This document shows positions 55,622 to 64,000 of a DNA stretch of 64,000 nt, one piece after another. The DNA is taken from NCBI GenBank assembly GCA_963721445.1, contig CAVRIZ010000007.1, positions 61,726-125,725 on the forward strand, read 5' to 3'. This DNA is from DAIOEK01 sp963721445 (GTDB lineage: Bacteria; Chloroflexota; Anaerolineae; Anaerolineales; Anaerolineaceae). Numbering within the stretch: position 1 is the stretch's first letter; each line of letters starts with the position of its first letter. Under the pieces are notes generated by a model. The model saw only the letters and a list, made by a program, of their open reading frames with translations, did not search any database and had not been told where the DNA came from. Position numbers and translations under genes: made by a program.

Positions 55622-56448
55622 TTAATACTCGGTGTCATCATCTTCGGTTAGTTCATGGTTGACCAGATATCGTTTCGCAAAAACCAGTACCAGGATGGAC
55701 ACCAGTATCAAGATCACGCTCATAACGATGGCTGATTGAATGTTTATCTCGAAACCGAGGTAAATGGCCAGGGGCATAGTTTGTGTACGTCCTTCGAAAT
55801 TGCCAGCGAACAGTATGGTCGCCCCAAATTCACCCAACGCTCTCGCCCAGGTCATTACACAGCCATTGATGATGGCTGCCCAAGACATCGGAACCATGAT
55901 AAATCTGAACACTTGCCAGCGGCTCGCTCCATCCAGGGCGGCCGCTCTTTTTATTTCGCAGCCGACATTGGCAAATCCCAGCGTGGCTGATTTTATGTAA
56001 TACGGGGCGGCAATGAACATCTGCGCCATGATGACCGCCGTGGTTGTAAATGGAATTGAGATACCAACCAGGTTGAGCCAGCTCCCCACCAGACCCGACC
56101 GACCGAACGCCAGCAGCAGAGCCAGACCGGCAACCGCCGGTGGAAGCACCGTCGGTAGATCGACCAGGGTGTCTACAAATTTTGCCAGCCGTAGTTTTCG
56201 ATGGTGAAGCAGATAGGCGACCGGTGTTCCGAAGACGATGGTCGCTGCCACGGTGACCAGACTGGTCCCCAGGCTTAACTGAATTGCCTTGATCACCTGT
56301 TCAGACCGGACACTCGCCAGCAGATTTTCCGGTGTGATGTTGAAAAATAATTGCAGGATGGGGATTGTAGAGAAACAGGATGAACGGAATGGATAAGGCT
56401 TGCCAGCCTAATCTGCGGTATGCCCTGTTGTTGGATCGCTGTACTCAT
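55622..56448 (-). CDS. modB: Molybdate/tungstate-type ABC permease ModB, two frameshifts
   Basis: The intact C-terminal 224 residues (TSLVTVAATIVFGTPVAYLLHH, LPPAVAGLALLLAFGR, and the EAA loop GASRWQVFRFIMVPMS...ALGEFGATILFAG) are ModB-like. Translating upstream in three frames recovers the rest: RRLGWQALSIPFILFL and IPILQLFFNITPENLL. The joins need one base removed at GG 56417-56418 and one at 56365-56369. The start MSTAIQQQGI (ATG 56448) overlaps the PadR stop by ATGA. Six helices and 274 residues result. No modA or modC lies in the window next to it. Confidence 0.82.
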
Positions 56449-56988
56449 ACGGATAAGACCTTGTAAGCAGAATTCGATCCAGTGTCAGGATCGATTCCAT
56501 TTGGGATTGTTTGTAATCCAGGACTAACCTTCAGGGTGGGATCGTCTTCCGATTCGGCGCTGTGCTGCTGGTGGATCTCCAGCCATTGGGTACAGATGTC
56601 CCGCTGCCTCTCAAGCAACACTCGCGCTTGCTCGCGATCCGATCGAAGCAAGAAGCTGAGCTTCGCCAGAAATTCCACCCTAATCTCACGCGGACGATCG
56701 ACCGGAGTGGTCGTCCAATCCAAGAAGGCGATTTCCCCTCACCCCGCTGACATGATATTCGCGCTTGACAGGTAATGTTCCGGAATCAACAATCCTCGAT
56801 TCTACCAGTCCGAGGGATTCCAGCTTTTCGAGCATCGCGTACATCATGCTCTGCTTGACCGTCCAGATTTGATTGATCACCGGGTCAGTATTCAGGTATT
56901 TGTACAGGTCATATCCGTGCATGGGCTTCTGCAGGAGAACCCCAAGCAGGATATATTCACCGGATAATGGTTGTGAGTTTCGTGTCAT
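56445..56988 (-). CDS. PadR-family regulator, one frameshift
   Basis: The first frame holds the winged helix (LSGEYILLGVLLQKPMHGYDL, MMYAMLEKLESLGLVESR, PVKREYHVS); the second frame holds the C-terminal dimer domain (FLDWTTTPVDRPREIRVEFL...). The break is in the CCCC run 56735-56738. Removing one base gives VREIAFLDW and a 180-residue PadR/Vir-type regulator. It is followed by modB with an ATGA overlap, so it probably controls that gene. The ligand is unknown. Confidence 0.83.
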
Positions 56989-57131
56989 ATTCTTTTATTT
57001 ACTATTCAGTTTTTGAGTAGGCTTCGAAAATTATAGCATGTATTTATGTTTTTGGAATATCTCTATATCAATCATATCCAAATCACAATATTTGCATTCT
57101 CATCTCCTCTAAGGTAAACTAACAGATTGCA

Positions 57132-57734
57132 ATGAAATCGAAATTTCTGCTGCTTTTTCTGGTTTGTTTTCTTATACCCTCCAGCTTCGTTCACGCCCAG
57201 GGAGATGTTGCCATTCTCTCACCCACGGATGGTGAAGGGGTCAAGGGGCGGATCATCATCACCGGCTACATCAAAGCCACCAACGCCGTCCGCTACGACC
57301 TGGATTTCGCCTACACCGGACAGGAATCCGCGGGATGGCAGCCCATCACAACGGCAGATAAACCGTCCGAGGATGGCAGCCTGGGCGTATGGGATACCAC
57401 CGCCATATCCGACGGCAACTACACCGTGCGGTTGCGCGTATATCTGAGCGATGGGCAGACCAGCGACCATCTGGTTTCCGGGGTGAGGGTGCGCAATTAT
57501 TCTGTCATGGAGACCTCCACTCCCTCGGCATTGACTGGTGTGACAACCAGCCAGCCGACTCCCACACTGGTGAGTCTTCTACCCGCGGGCACACCATCCA
57601 AGTCGCTGCCACCCAACCCGGCTGCCATCACCAGCCAGAAGCTGCAGATCAACCTCGTGGCTTCCATCCTGATCGGCCTGATCTTCGCGTTCGCCCTCGC
57701 GTTTCTATTTCGCAATAGAAAGAGCAAACCGTAA
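57132..57734 (+). CDS. Exported single-pass surface protein
   Basis: 200 residues. Signal peptide 1-22 (LLLFLVCFLIPSSFVHA), a beta-rich Ig-like domain at about 25-125 (VAILSPTDGEGVKGRIIITG, then GNYTVRLRVYLSDG), a Ser/Thr/Pro-rich stretch, and a C-terminal membrane helix at about 172-193 followed by RNRKSKP. Ends up outside the cell with a short basic tail inside. Begins the GC-rich block; pth starts 2 bases after its stop. Confidence 0.78.
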   Translation: MKSKFLLLFLVCFLIPSSFVHAQGDVAILSPTDGEGVKGRIIITGYIKATNAVRYDLDFAYTGQESAGWQPITTADKPSEDGSLGVWDTTAISDGNYTVRLRVYLSDGQTSDHLVSGVRVRNYSVMETSTPSALTGVTTSQPTPTLVSLLPAGTPSKSLPPNPAAITSQKLQINLVASILIGLIFAFALAFLFRNRKSKP

Positions 57735-57735
57735 C

Positions 57736-58341
57736 ATGATGCTTCCAGACACTTCCTCTCCCTACTACCTGATCGTCGGACTGGGCAATCCTGGCCGAGA
57801 ATACCGCTACACCCGCCACAACATCGGCTTCATGGTGATCGACAAGCTGGCCGCGGAACTCGGACTCCGGCTGACCAAGGTGCAGAGCAAAGCCATCTTC
57901 GGTCTTACGCCCTTCGAAGACAAGAAGATCATCCTGGCGAAGCCGCAAACCTACATGAACCTTTCCGGACAGTCGGTCTCTTCCCTGCTCCGGTTCTACC
58001 GCATCCCACTCGAGCAGATGCTGATCTTCCACGATGATATTGACCTGCCGGTCGGCACAATTCGAATCCGCCCGGGGGGTGGATCAGCGGGACAGCGCGG
58101 TCTGGCCTCCATCATCGAGAAGGTCGGCACGCAGGCTTTCGCCCGCGCCCGGATCGGGGTCGGACGTCCACCCGGCCGCATGGAAGCCGCCGATTACGTG
58201 CTGCATGACTTCCCCAAGGATGAGCAGCCGGTGATGGAGCGTGTCATCGCCGATGCCGCTGAAGCCGCCCGCCTCTTCGTCCGCGAAGGGCTGGACAAGG
58301 CAATGAACACCTATAACGGAGACGTCCTCGGAGAAGTGTAG
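57736..58341 (+). CDS. pth: Peptidyl-tRNA hydrolase
   Basis: 201 residues. GLGNPGREYRYTRHNIGFM near 15-33 with the catalytic His, KPQTYMNLSGQSV near 75-87, HDDIDLPVGTIRIRPGGGSAGQRGL near 98-122. Releases peptides from tRNA that dropped off ribosomes. Between the surface-protein gene and mfd in one tight operon (2 and 3 base gaps). Strongly C-ending codons compared with genes left of 57 kb. Confidence 0.96.
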   Translation: MMLPDTSSPYYLIVGLGNPGREYRYTRHNIGFMVIDKLAAELGLRLTKVQSKAIFGLTPFEDKKIILAKPQTYMNLSGQSVSSLLRFYRIPLEQMLIFHDDIDLPVGTIRIRPGGGSAGQRGLASIIEKVGTQAFARARIGVGRPPGRMEAADYVLHDFPKDEQPVMERVIADAAEAARLFVREGLDKAMNTYNGDVLGEV

Positions 58342-58344
58342 ACC

Positions 58345-61300
58345 ATGCTGACCGATCTCCTTTCCCTGCCTGCGTATCAGACCTACCTGCAACAGATCCG
58401 CGCCGGACAGCCAACCCAACCGCTTGGATTGCTGCGTTCCGCCCGACCGCTGCTGATGGCTGCTCTCGCGCAGGATACACCCGCACCCGTCCTGGTGATC
58501 ACCGAACGGCTCGACCGGGTCACCACCTATTACGATGAAGCGGGGTTCTGGCAGCCCTCCCACAGACGGCTGATCTTTTCCGAGCCGACCTCCCTCTTCT
58601 ATGAAGCGACACCCTGGGGCATGCAGACCCGCCGTGACCGGCTCCAGACGTTATCCGCGCTGGCGGAGTATCACCTGCCCGGTGTGGTTCCATCCGCTCA
58701 CCCGTTGATCATCGCCTCAGCCAAAGCGGTGATGACCCGCACCCTCCCGCGCCGGGACTTCCTCAAGGCGATCCTACGGGTCTCACGCGGAATGACCATC
58801 CCCCAGAAGAAGCTCTTGCAGCAGCTGGTGATCCTGGGCTACGAACCGGCCGAGATCGTCTCCGAGCCGGGACAGTTTGCCCGACGGGGCGGCATCCTCG
58901 ACATCTGGCCAATGACCGACGACTCCCCCATCCGGCTGGACTATTTCGGCGATGAGATCGACACCCTCAAGCAGTTTGACCCGGCCAGCCAGCGCGCCAT
59001 CCTCCCCCTCGAGAAGATGCTGCTGGCGCCGGCCCGTGAGTTCCTCCAACCGGAGAATCCGCCCGAAGAAATGCAGGGACAGCCCTACACCGAGTTCCAC
59101 CTGCCTTTCCTGCACGCCTACCCCTCCTCCCTGCTGGATTACCTCCCCAAAGGCACGCTCGTCATCCTGGATGATTCGACCAAACTGGAGAGCGCGGTAA
59201 ACACCTTCGAGGAGGAAGCGGTGAGCACCCGCAATGAAGCGGTCTGGGATGGCAGCCTGCCATCCGATTACCCGGTGCCGTTCCTGACCTGGTCTGAGAT
59301 CCAGGACTCGCTGACCCGCACGACCACCATCGACCTGGGCTTCAGCACCTCGGGCGAGACCTCTCCCCTGGCGGACGCATTCCAATCCAACCAGCGCTTC
59401 GCCGGGCGGCTCGACACCTTCATCGATTCACTCTACGACAGCGCGTCGAAGGGTTTTCAGCAGCGCATCATCACCCGCCAGCGCCCGCGCCTGGAAGAGC
59501 TCTGGCGCGACCGCATCCACCTGGTGGAGGGGATCAGCCATCAGCCCGAATTCAGCGAGGGCAGCCTGCTCTCCGGATTCATCCTCACCCGCGCGGACGG
59601 CAAACCGAGCATCCTCTACACCGATAGCGAGATCTTCGGCTGGGAAAAACCCCAACCGCGCCGCAAGCAGATCCAGACCGTGGAAGCGCCCGAAGCCCAG
59701 TACGGCGACTTCCAGATCGGCGACACCGTCGTCCACATGGATCACGGCATCGGCATCTTCCAGGGGTTGGTGCGCAAGAGCCTCGAGGGGATCGTGCGCG
59801 AATTCCTGGCTCTGGAATACGAGGGCGGCGACCAGCTTTTCGTCCCCATCCCCCAGGCAGACCGGCTGACCCGCTACATCGGACCGGACAACCAGCGCCC
59901 TGGACTCTCCCGGCTGGGCAGCCCCGAGTGGACCAACACCAAGAGCAAGGTCCGCAACGCGGTGCAGGATATCGCCGCCGACCTGCTGGACCTGTACGCC
60001 GAACGTCAGATCGCGCAGGGATACGCCTTCGCCGCCGACACCTCCTGGCAGATGGAACTGGAAGGCAGCTTCCCCTATGTGGAAACCACCGACCAGATGA
60101 GCGCCATCCAGGCGGTGAAGCACGACATGGAAAGCACCCGCCCGATGGACCGCCTGTTGTGCGGTGATGTGGGCTACGGCAAGACCGAGGTGGCTCTGCG
60201 GGCTGCCTTCAAGGCGGTCATGGACGGCAAGCAGGTGGCCGTGCTCGTCCCGACCACCGTCCTGGCCCAGCAGCACTACGAGACCTTCCGGCAGCGGCTG
60301 CAGCCTTTCCCCGCCACCGTCGAGATGCTCTCCCGCTTCCGCTCACCCCGCGAACAGGACGAGATCATCCGCAAACTGGGCACCGGCGCGATCGATATCG
60401 TCATCGGCACCCACCGCCTCATCAGCCAGGATGTGGGCTTCAAAGACCTCGGACTGGTGATCATCGACGAGGAGCAGCGCTTCGGCGTCACCCACAAGGA
60501 ACATCTCAAGAAGCTGCGCACCGAAGTGGACGTGCTCACCCTCACCGCCACCCCCATCCCCCGCACGCTCTACATGGCGCTGACCGGCGTGCGCGACATC
60601 TCCACCATCAACACCCCGCCCGAGGAGCGGCTGCCCGTCATCACCCACGTGGGACCCTATTCGCCCAGGCTGGTGCGCCAGGCGATCACCCGCGAGCTGG
60701 AACGGGGCGGACAGGTCTTCTTCCTCCACAACCGGGTGCAGACCATCCCGGCGATGGCGATGCACCTGCGCAAACTCGTCCCTGAGGCGCGGATCGGGAT
60801 CGGGCACGGACAGATGGACGAGGGACGAGCTCTCGACCGTGATGCACCAGTTCACCGCCGGCGAGATCGACATCCTGCTGTGCACATCCATCATCGAATC
60901 GGGGCTGGATATCCCCAACGCGAACACGCTGATCGTCGACCGGGCGGATACCTTCGGACTGGCGCAGCTCTACCAACTGCGCGGACGGGTTGGACGCGGC
61001 GCCCAGCGCGCTTATCGCCTACTTCTTCCGCCACAAACACCGCGCGCCCACCATCGACGGGCAGGAACGCCTGGAAGTGATCGCCGAGAACACCCAACTG
61101 GGCGCGGGTTATTCCATCGCCATGCGCGACCTCGAGATGCGCGGCGCGGGCGAACTGCTCGGCAGCCGCCAATCGGGCTATATCGCCACGGTCGGCTTCC
61201 ATCTCTACACCCGGCTGCTCGCATCCGCCGTCAACCAGCAGCGCCGTCTGCGCGGACTGCCTGACGCGCAAGGTCCCGCTCCCCTGCTCGAGAAGGAGAT

Positions 61301-62003
61301 CAGCCTGCCGGTGCAGGTGGATCTGCCGCTGAATGTCGAGATCCCCGAGAGCTATGTGCCCGATATGGGGATGAGGCTGAAGCTCTACCGGCGCATGGCG
61401 AATGTGGAAGGTCTGTCTGGTGTGGACGAGCTGGCTGCTGAATTCGCCGACCGCTTCGGAGCGCTGCCCGAGCCCGTCTTGAACCTGCTGTACCAGATCA
61501 AGGTGAAGACGCTGGCTGAGTTGGCGCACCTGGCGTCGGTCAGCCTGGAGAGCGGGCAGATCGTGCTGCGCTATCCGCCCCTGCCTGAAGGGGTGCAGCA
61601 GCGCAACCTGAAGTTCGTCAGCCCATCCGCGCGGGCCGGGAAGAATGCCTATTGGCTGGTGTTCGATCCGGACAATGAGCAATGGAAGGATGAGTTGCTG
61701 GGGGTATTGAAAGAGCTGGCCCCCCCTAGCCCCACCCCATCCCTCCCCAAATATCTACGAGGATTTGGGGAGGATGTCCAGCGGACCGGAGGGGTTGGGG
61801 GGACATTACCCGTAGACTGGGGGGCACCTTCCAGAGCCACAGTAATCTGTCAACCACCCCGGAAAGATTCTTCTCCACATCCCAATTCCAGAACCGGATC
61901 ACCCGATACCCACGAGAGGCGAGATACGCCGTCCGACGGGTGTCATATTCCACCTGGTCGAGATGGTGACCACCATCCAATTCGATCACCAGCTTACGCT
62001 TGA
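58345..62003 (+). CDS. mfd: Transcription-repair coupling factor Mfd, two frameshifts
   Basis: Removes stalled RNA polymerase and recruits UvrA. The first 830 residues are intact: a UvrB-like N-terminus, CarD/RID domain (QYGDFQIGDTVVHMDHGIG near 452-470), Walker A GDVGYGKTEVAL near 608, DEEQRFG and TLTATPIPRTLYMAL. After GHGQMDEG the frame shifts by one base near 60822-60826, continues ELSTVMHQFTAGEIDILL, and shifts again near 61014-61016 to AYFFRHKHRAP, then reaches the TRCF domain. Both need one base removed. Native homology ends about 61720 (ELLGVLKELA); the remaining 94 codons to 62003 read through an inserted repeat and the opposite-strand DUF559 gene, so the original stop is probably lost. 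Confidence 0.92.
61720..61802. repeat. Compound palindromic repeat, left copy
   Basis: Three nested stems. The outer stem is C-rich 61720-61737 against GG-A-GGGG-TT-GGGGGG 61788-61802. Inner hairpin 1 is CCTCCCCAAAT (61742-61752) against ATTTGGGGAGG (61763-61773). Inner hairpin 2 is GTCC/GGAC (61776-61786). It shares CCCCAAATATCTA and GGATGTC with the copy at 62207-62273, in the same orientation. It sits at the 3' end of mfd and supplies the last codons and the stop of the DUF559 gene. Confidence 0.75.
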
Positions 62004-62172
62004 TGCAGCAGAAATCCGTAATGTATGGACCAATGGCGTGCTGCCTGCGGAAGCTCACTCCCAGTTGATCTCCACGCAAGGCTGCCCAGAGTTTTCGCTC
62101 TGACGGGGTGGTGTTGTGGCGAAGTTCTTTGGCGCTTAATAATGTGTTAGGTTCTGATCGTTTGGCTGGCAT
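61726..62172 (-). CDS. DUF559 endonuclease-like protein
   Basis: 148 residues. LRHNTTPSERKLWAALRG near 17-34, GVSFRRQHAIGPYITDFCC near 38-56, KLVIELDGGHH near 59-69 and GYRVIRFWNWDVEKN near 87-101 are the DUF559 signature, a Vsr/PD-(D/E)XK-like nuclease fold with Glu, Asp and Lys-type active residues. The last 33 residues (from VPPSLRVMSPQ) are translated from the palindromic repeat. Catalysis is not proven for most members. It faces mfd, is flanked by two repeat copies and has no ribosome site, so its expression is uncertain. Confidence 0.82.
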   Translation of the reverse strand: MPAKRSEPNTLLSAKELRHNTTPSERKLWAALRGDQLGVSFRRQHAIGPYITDFCCIKRKLVIELDGGHHLDQVEYDTRRTAYLASRGYRVIRFWNWDVEKNLSGVVDRLLWLWKVPPSLRVMSPQPLRSAGHPPQILVDIWGGMGWG

Positions 62173-62206
62173 AGCATTAATTATCGCATAACTACCCCCC
62201 TGCCTG

Positions 62207-62273
62207 GCCCCCCTGTTATTCCCCCCAAATATCTAAGTATTTGGGGGGATGTCTGCTCCGCAGACAGGGGGGC
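62207..62273. repeat. Compound palindromic repeat, right copy
   Basis: Cleaner than the left copy. The outer stem is GCCCCCCTG (62207-62215) against CAGGGGGGC (62265-62273). Inner hairpin 1 is CCCCCCAAATA (62221-62231) against TATTTGGGGGG (62238-62248), loop TCTAAG. Inner hairpin 2 is GTCTGC (62251-62256) against GCAGAC (62260-62265). Single-stranded it would fold as a three-way junction. It lies 34 bases upstream of the DUF559 start. Confidence 0.78.
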
Positions 62274-62281
62274 TCACGCCT

Positions 62282-62729
62282 TCACCTTCCGGCGGCGATC
62301 CTCGTCCTGAGCGCCACATATTCAACAGGAACAGATGTACCACCATATTCTCGAAACATCCAGAACACCGTGGGCGGATAGACGATCTCGTATTCCTTGT
62401 CGGCTTTTTCACCAGCACCTGCCGTGGACATGCAGCTCTCCACAGGTCGATGCCCGTGCGGGTTGCGGAGATCCTGATACAGCGCGCCCGTCATGTCTTC
62501 CCACACCCCCGTCTTGACCCAGGATGTGTAGCGCCGAAAACAGGTGGTGAAGACGGGTAACCCTCCTAGCGGAAGCTCCATCCATGGATTGCATAAAGAG
62601 CACGTGGAGAATGCCCTCGAGCACCCAGCCGGTCGTCAACGCGCGTGACGCCCGGTGACACCTGCGGCTCGGGGATGACTTCGATATGATTTCCCATTGC
62701 CTGTCGTTGAGGTATGTGATCTTGTCCAT
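62282..62729 (-). pseudogene. IS5-type transposase orfA remnant (DUF4096)
   Basis: Reading across frames gives YLNDRQWEIISK, VIPEPQVSPGVTRVDDR, WVLEGILHVLF, then NPWMELPLGG and FRRYTSWVKTGVWEDM. In that order these match the N-terminal DUF4096 part of IS5/IS427-group transposases. At least three frame breaks occur: one missing base near 62681, one extra near 62631 and one extra near 62600. The DDE catalytic part (orfB) is not seen, and no terminal inverted repeats or target duplication were found. Decayed or badly sequenced fragment. Confidence 0.6.
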
Positions 62730-62934
62730 AGTTTTGTAATGAAATGACTTTCTTCAGAAAATTTTTCAAGTTGGTTAGAATGTTTGTGCTATACACTTAT
62801 TATAAGAAGGGAGCCAGGTGAGATCAACCTGTCACTTGTGACATTTGTTTCCATTGTTTGGTTGGGAAAATGTAATACGAGAGGGATCAATAAACAAAAA
62901 CCGTATAAAATTAACCATACCTCGGAGGCGCTAG
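62730..62934. other. Intergenic stretch without recognisable gene
   Basis: Becomes AT-rich rightward. ATACCTCGGAGGCGC before 62935 supplies the ribosome site (GGAGG) of the next gene. Nothing else was recognised. Confidence 0.5.
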
Positions 62935-63544
62935 ATGAAGAGCCTGATCACCATTGAAAATCTGGATATCGGATTGGAAAAATGGTTCTCCAAGAAAAAT
63001 TGGGCGGATGACCTGCCTGCCGAGTTCTACCAGCGTTTACGTCATCAACGGGATACCCTGACACCAGAAAGCTACTGGGTATCTCTGGTGGATACGCTGG
63101 CTTCCTGGAGGGCAATTCGACCATTTTACAAAAGTTGAAATCATAACCCGCGGGAACCAGGTGCTCCCTGAAATGTGGCGCAAGATTAATGAGATGAAGG
63201 AAAACCACTTCGACGAGAAGCGTTTGACCGATATTGGAATGGCACGACCTGGAAGGGTTCTTTGAAATCTGCAAACAGATCAAGGGTGTTGACAGTCCAG
63301 TGTTCGCCAGCAAGATGTGCCATTTTATATTCCCTCGACTGTACCCGGTGATCGATAATGTTTTCACAGGCATTCACACTGGGTATAACGATGTACTGGC
63401 GAAACTGCAAACTTGGATGGATGACCTGCCCAAACAAGGACCAGATTATTAACCATTTCATATTACGAACAAAGCTGACAGTCTGATCCGATGTACCCAT
63501 ACTCCACGAAAATTGCTGAAATCTGTAGTGCTGGGATGCGATAG
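62935..63544 (+). CDS. Unrecognised 201-residue protein, four frameshifts
   Basis: GGAGG lies 7 bases before ATG. The first frame begins MKSLITIENLDIGLEKWF and runs to RPF; following frames add TKVEIITRGNQVLPEMW, EWHDLEGFFEICKQIKG, DQIINHFILRT and DPMYPYSTKIAEICSAGM before TAG 63542-63544. Single extra bases at 63124-63127 (TTTT), 63236-63237 (GG), 63438-63439 (GG) and 63481-63484 explain all breaks and leave 201 residues. FASKMCHFIFPRLYPVIDN is its most striking motif. All-helical, soluble. Function unknown; the next gene suggests a defence context. Confidence 0.55.
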
Positions 63545-63636
63545 GTAAAAGAAATATCGGACAAACAGGCTACTTTCCATTTTTGAATATAATTAACACA
63601 TATAAATAAAACCTTGCGGGGGCGGAAGGATATAGG

Positions 63637-64000
63637 ATGAATTTCAGTGGATTGAGGGATAACTACTTACGAACATCGGTGGGGGATTTTCTTAAGCCAA
63701 GAAATACGACCCAATGCAGACCTATCTTTCGTTTCAGCCTATTTCACGATCTACGCATATCAGGCATTCAAACTCTGACCCGATCCAAAAGCTCCGGTTT
63801 CTATTCGGCGAACCAACTTTCATAAATCAACTGGATTTCAATAAGAACGAGCAGCGTTCTTTTGGGATCACACACAATGAGATCACTGTATTAAATCAAT
63901 TAGAGCAAAAGAGAGCCGCAAAAGAATGTGCGGAATGGCTCAGAAACAAAGCCGAGATCCGATCCATCCGGCAATCGAACTTCCTGCATGCCAAAATGTC
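63637..64000 (+). CDS. PLD-domain protein, probably a defence helicase (N-terminal part), two frameshifts
   Basis: Reading across frames from ATG 63637 gives LRDNYLRTSVGDFL, then RPNADLSFVSAYFTIYAYQ, then DPIQKLRFLFGEPTFI, CAEWLRNKAEIRSIRQS and NFLHAKM at the edge. Extra bases at TT 63692-63693 and about 63774-63776 account for the breaks. The opening and the HxK of NFLHAKM match PLD-like N-terminal domains of SNF2-type helicases in phage-defence and restriction islands. The helicase part would lie outside the window, so that identity is inference. Confidence 0.55.

Noticed and set aside
58783..61682. Long minus-strand ORFs inside mfd
   Set aside because: The high-GC mfd sequence suppresses stops on the opposite strand; the translations are low-complexity and match nothing, while mfd homology is clear.
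62233..62418. Minus-strand ORF through the right repeat
   Set aside because: Its translation is mostly repeat-derived (Pro/Gly-rich) and it overlaps the IS remnant in another frame.
166..64000. The +1 breaks as programmed ribosomal frameshifting
   Set aside because: The sites share no slippery codon, stop or downstream structure (AAG-G-GCA, CAG-A-AGT, TAT-C-GCC and so on), and they hit unrelated genes, sometimes four times in 600 bases.
1..64000. CRISPR arrays, tRNA or rRNA genes, prophage
   Set aside because: No evenly spaced repeats, cloverleaf other than tmRNA, rRNA stretches or phage structural genes were seen. Divergent tRNAs could be missed by eye.

Overview
The window looks like a chromosomal segment of a Chloroflexota bacterium, most likely class Anaerolineae. 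This is inferred from gene content, not from a database search. The indicators are Thr/Pro-rich lipoproteins and LysM proteins with NBR1-type Ig and CARDB-like domains, an Agl23-type membrane glycosyltransferase fused to NHL repeats, a mevalonate-pathway decarboxylase, an ECF vitamin transporter module and a tmRNA tag ending PLAA. Catalase and Fe/Mn superoxide dismutase suggest exposure to oxygen. Most of the window has moderate GC content. About 57.1-62.7 kb is clearly richer in G and C, and the last 1.2 kb is AT-rich again.

Layout. 0-2.6 kb: fmt, glpK and a GlpA-type glycerol-3-phosphate dehydrogenase on the minus strand. 3-7.2 kb: a MarR-controlled heterodimeric ABC exporter with a promoter/operator. 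7.2-9.3 kb: a glutaredoxin-like gene, an ECF sigma factor with two small downstream ORFs, and tmRNA. 9.3-22.5 kb: housekeeping and surface genes (RlmI-like methylase, alpha-oxoamine synthase, TAT-exported L,D-transpeptidase, HemW, LysM protein, TrxB, class III aminotransferase, Gmad2-like lipoprotein, DUF309, cyclase, SCP2-type thiolase, TfoX). 22.6-28.4 kb: a very large GH13 protein convergent with a GH57 protein and an SDR-like epimerase. 28.5-31.5 kb: a predicted barrel protein, ftsZ and two small ORFs. 31.6-44.4 kb: metal, vitamin and drug transport and oxidative defence (CDF, SOD, EamA, ECF S/T/A/A', FtsX-type ABC, SLC13, catalase). 44.5-55.6 kb: mvaD, rseP, HEAT protein, acylphosphatase, uvrB, methyltransferase, Agl23-NHL protein, DUF6159. 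55.6-62 kb: padR-modB, a surface protein, pth and mfd. 61.7-64 kb: an accessory junction with a DUF559 nuclease between two copies of a compound palindromic repeat, an IS5-type orfA remnant, and the start of what may be a defence island (201-residue unknown protein, then a PLD-type protein running off the end).

A window-wide oddity is that many otherwise good genes are split by single-base insertions: glpK, one ABC subunit, mvaD, padR, modB (2), mfd (2), the IS remnant, the 201-residue gene (4) and the PLD gene (2). Nearly all are +1 and about two thirds lengthen a run of one base, so insertion-type sequence errors are the leading explanation. Gene extents below are given for the repaired frames.

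Promoters are often easy to read, and several have the -10 box only 6-8 bases before the start codon, implying leaderless mRNAs. No stretch longer than about 300 bases lacks a gene or RNA; no tRNA, rRNA or CRISPR array was seen.
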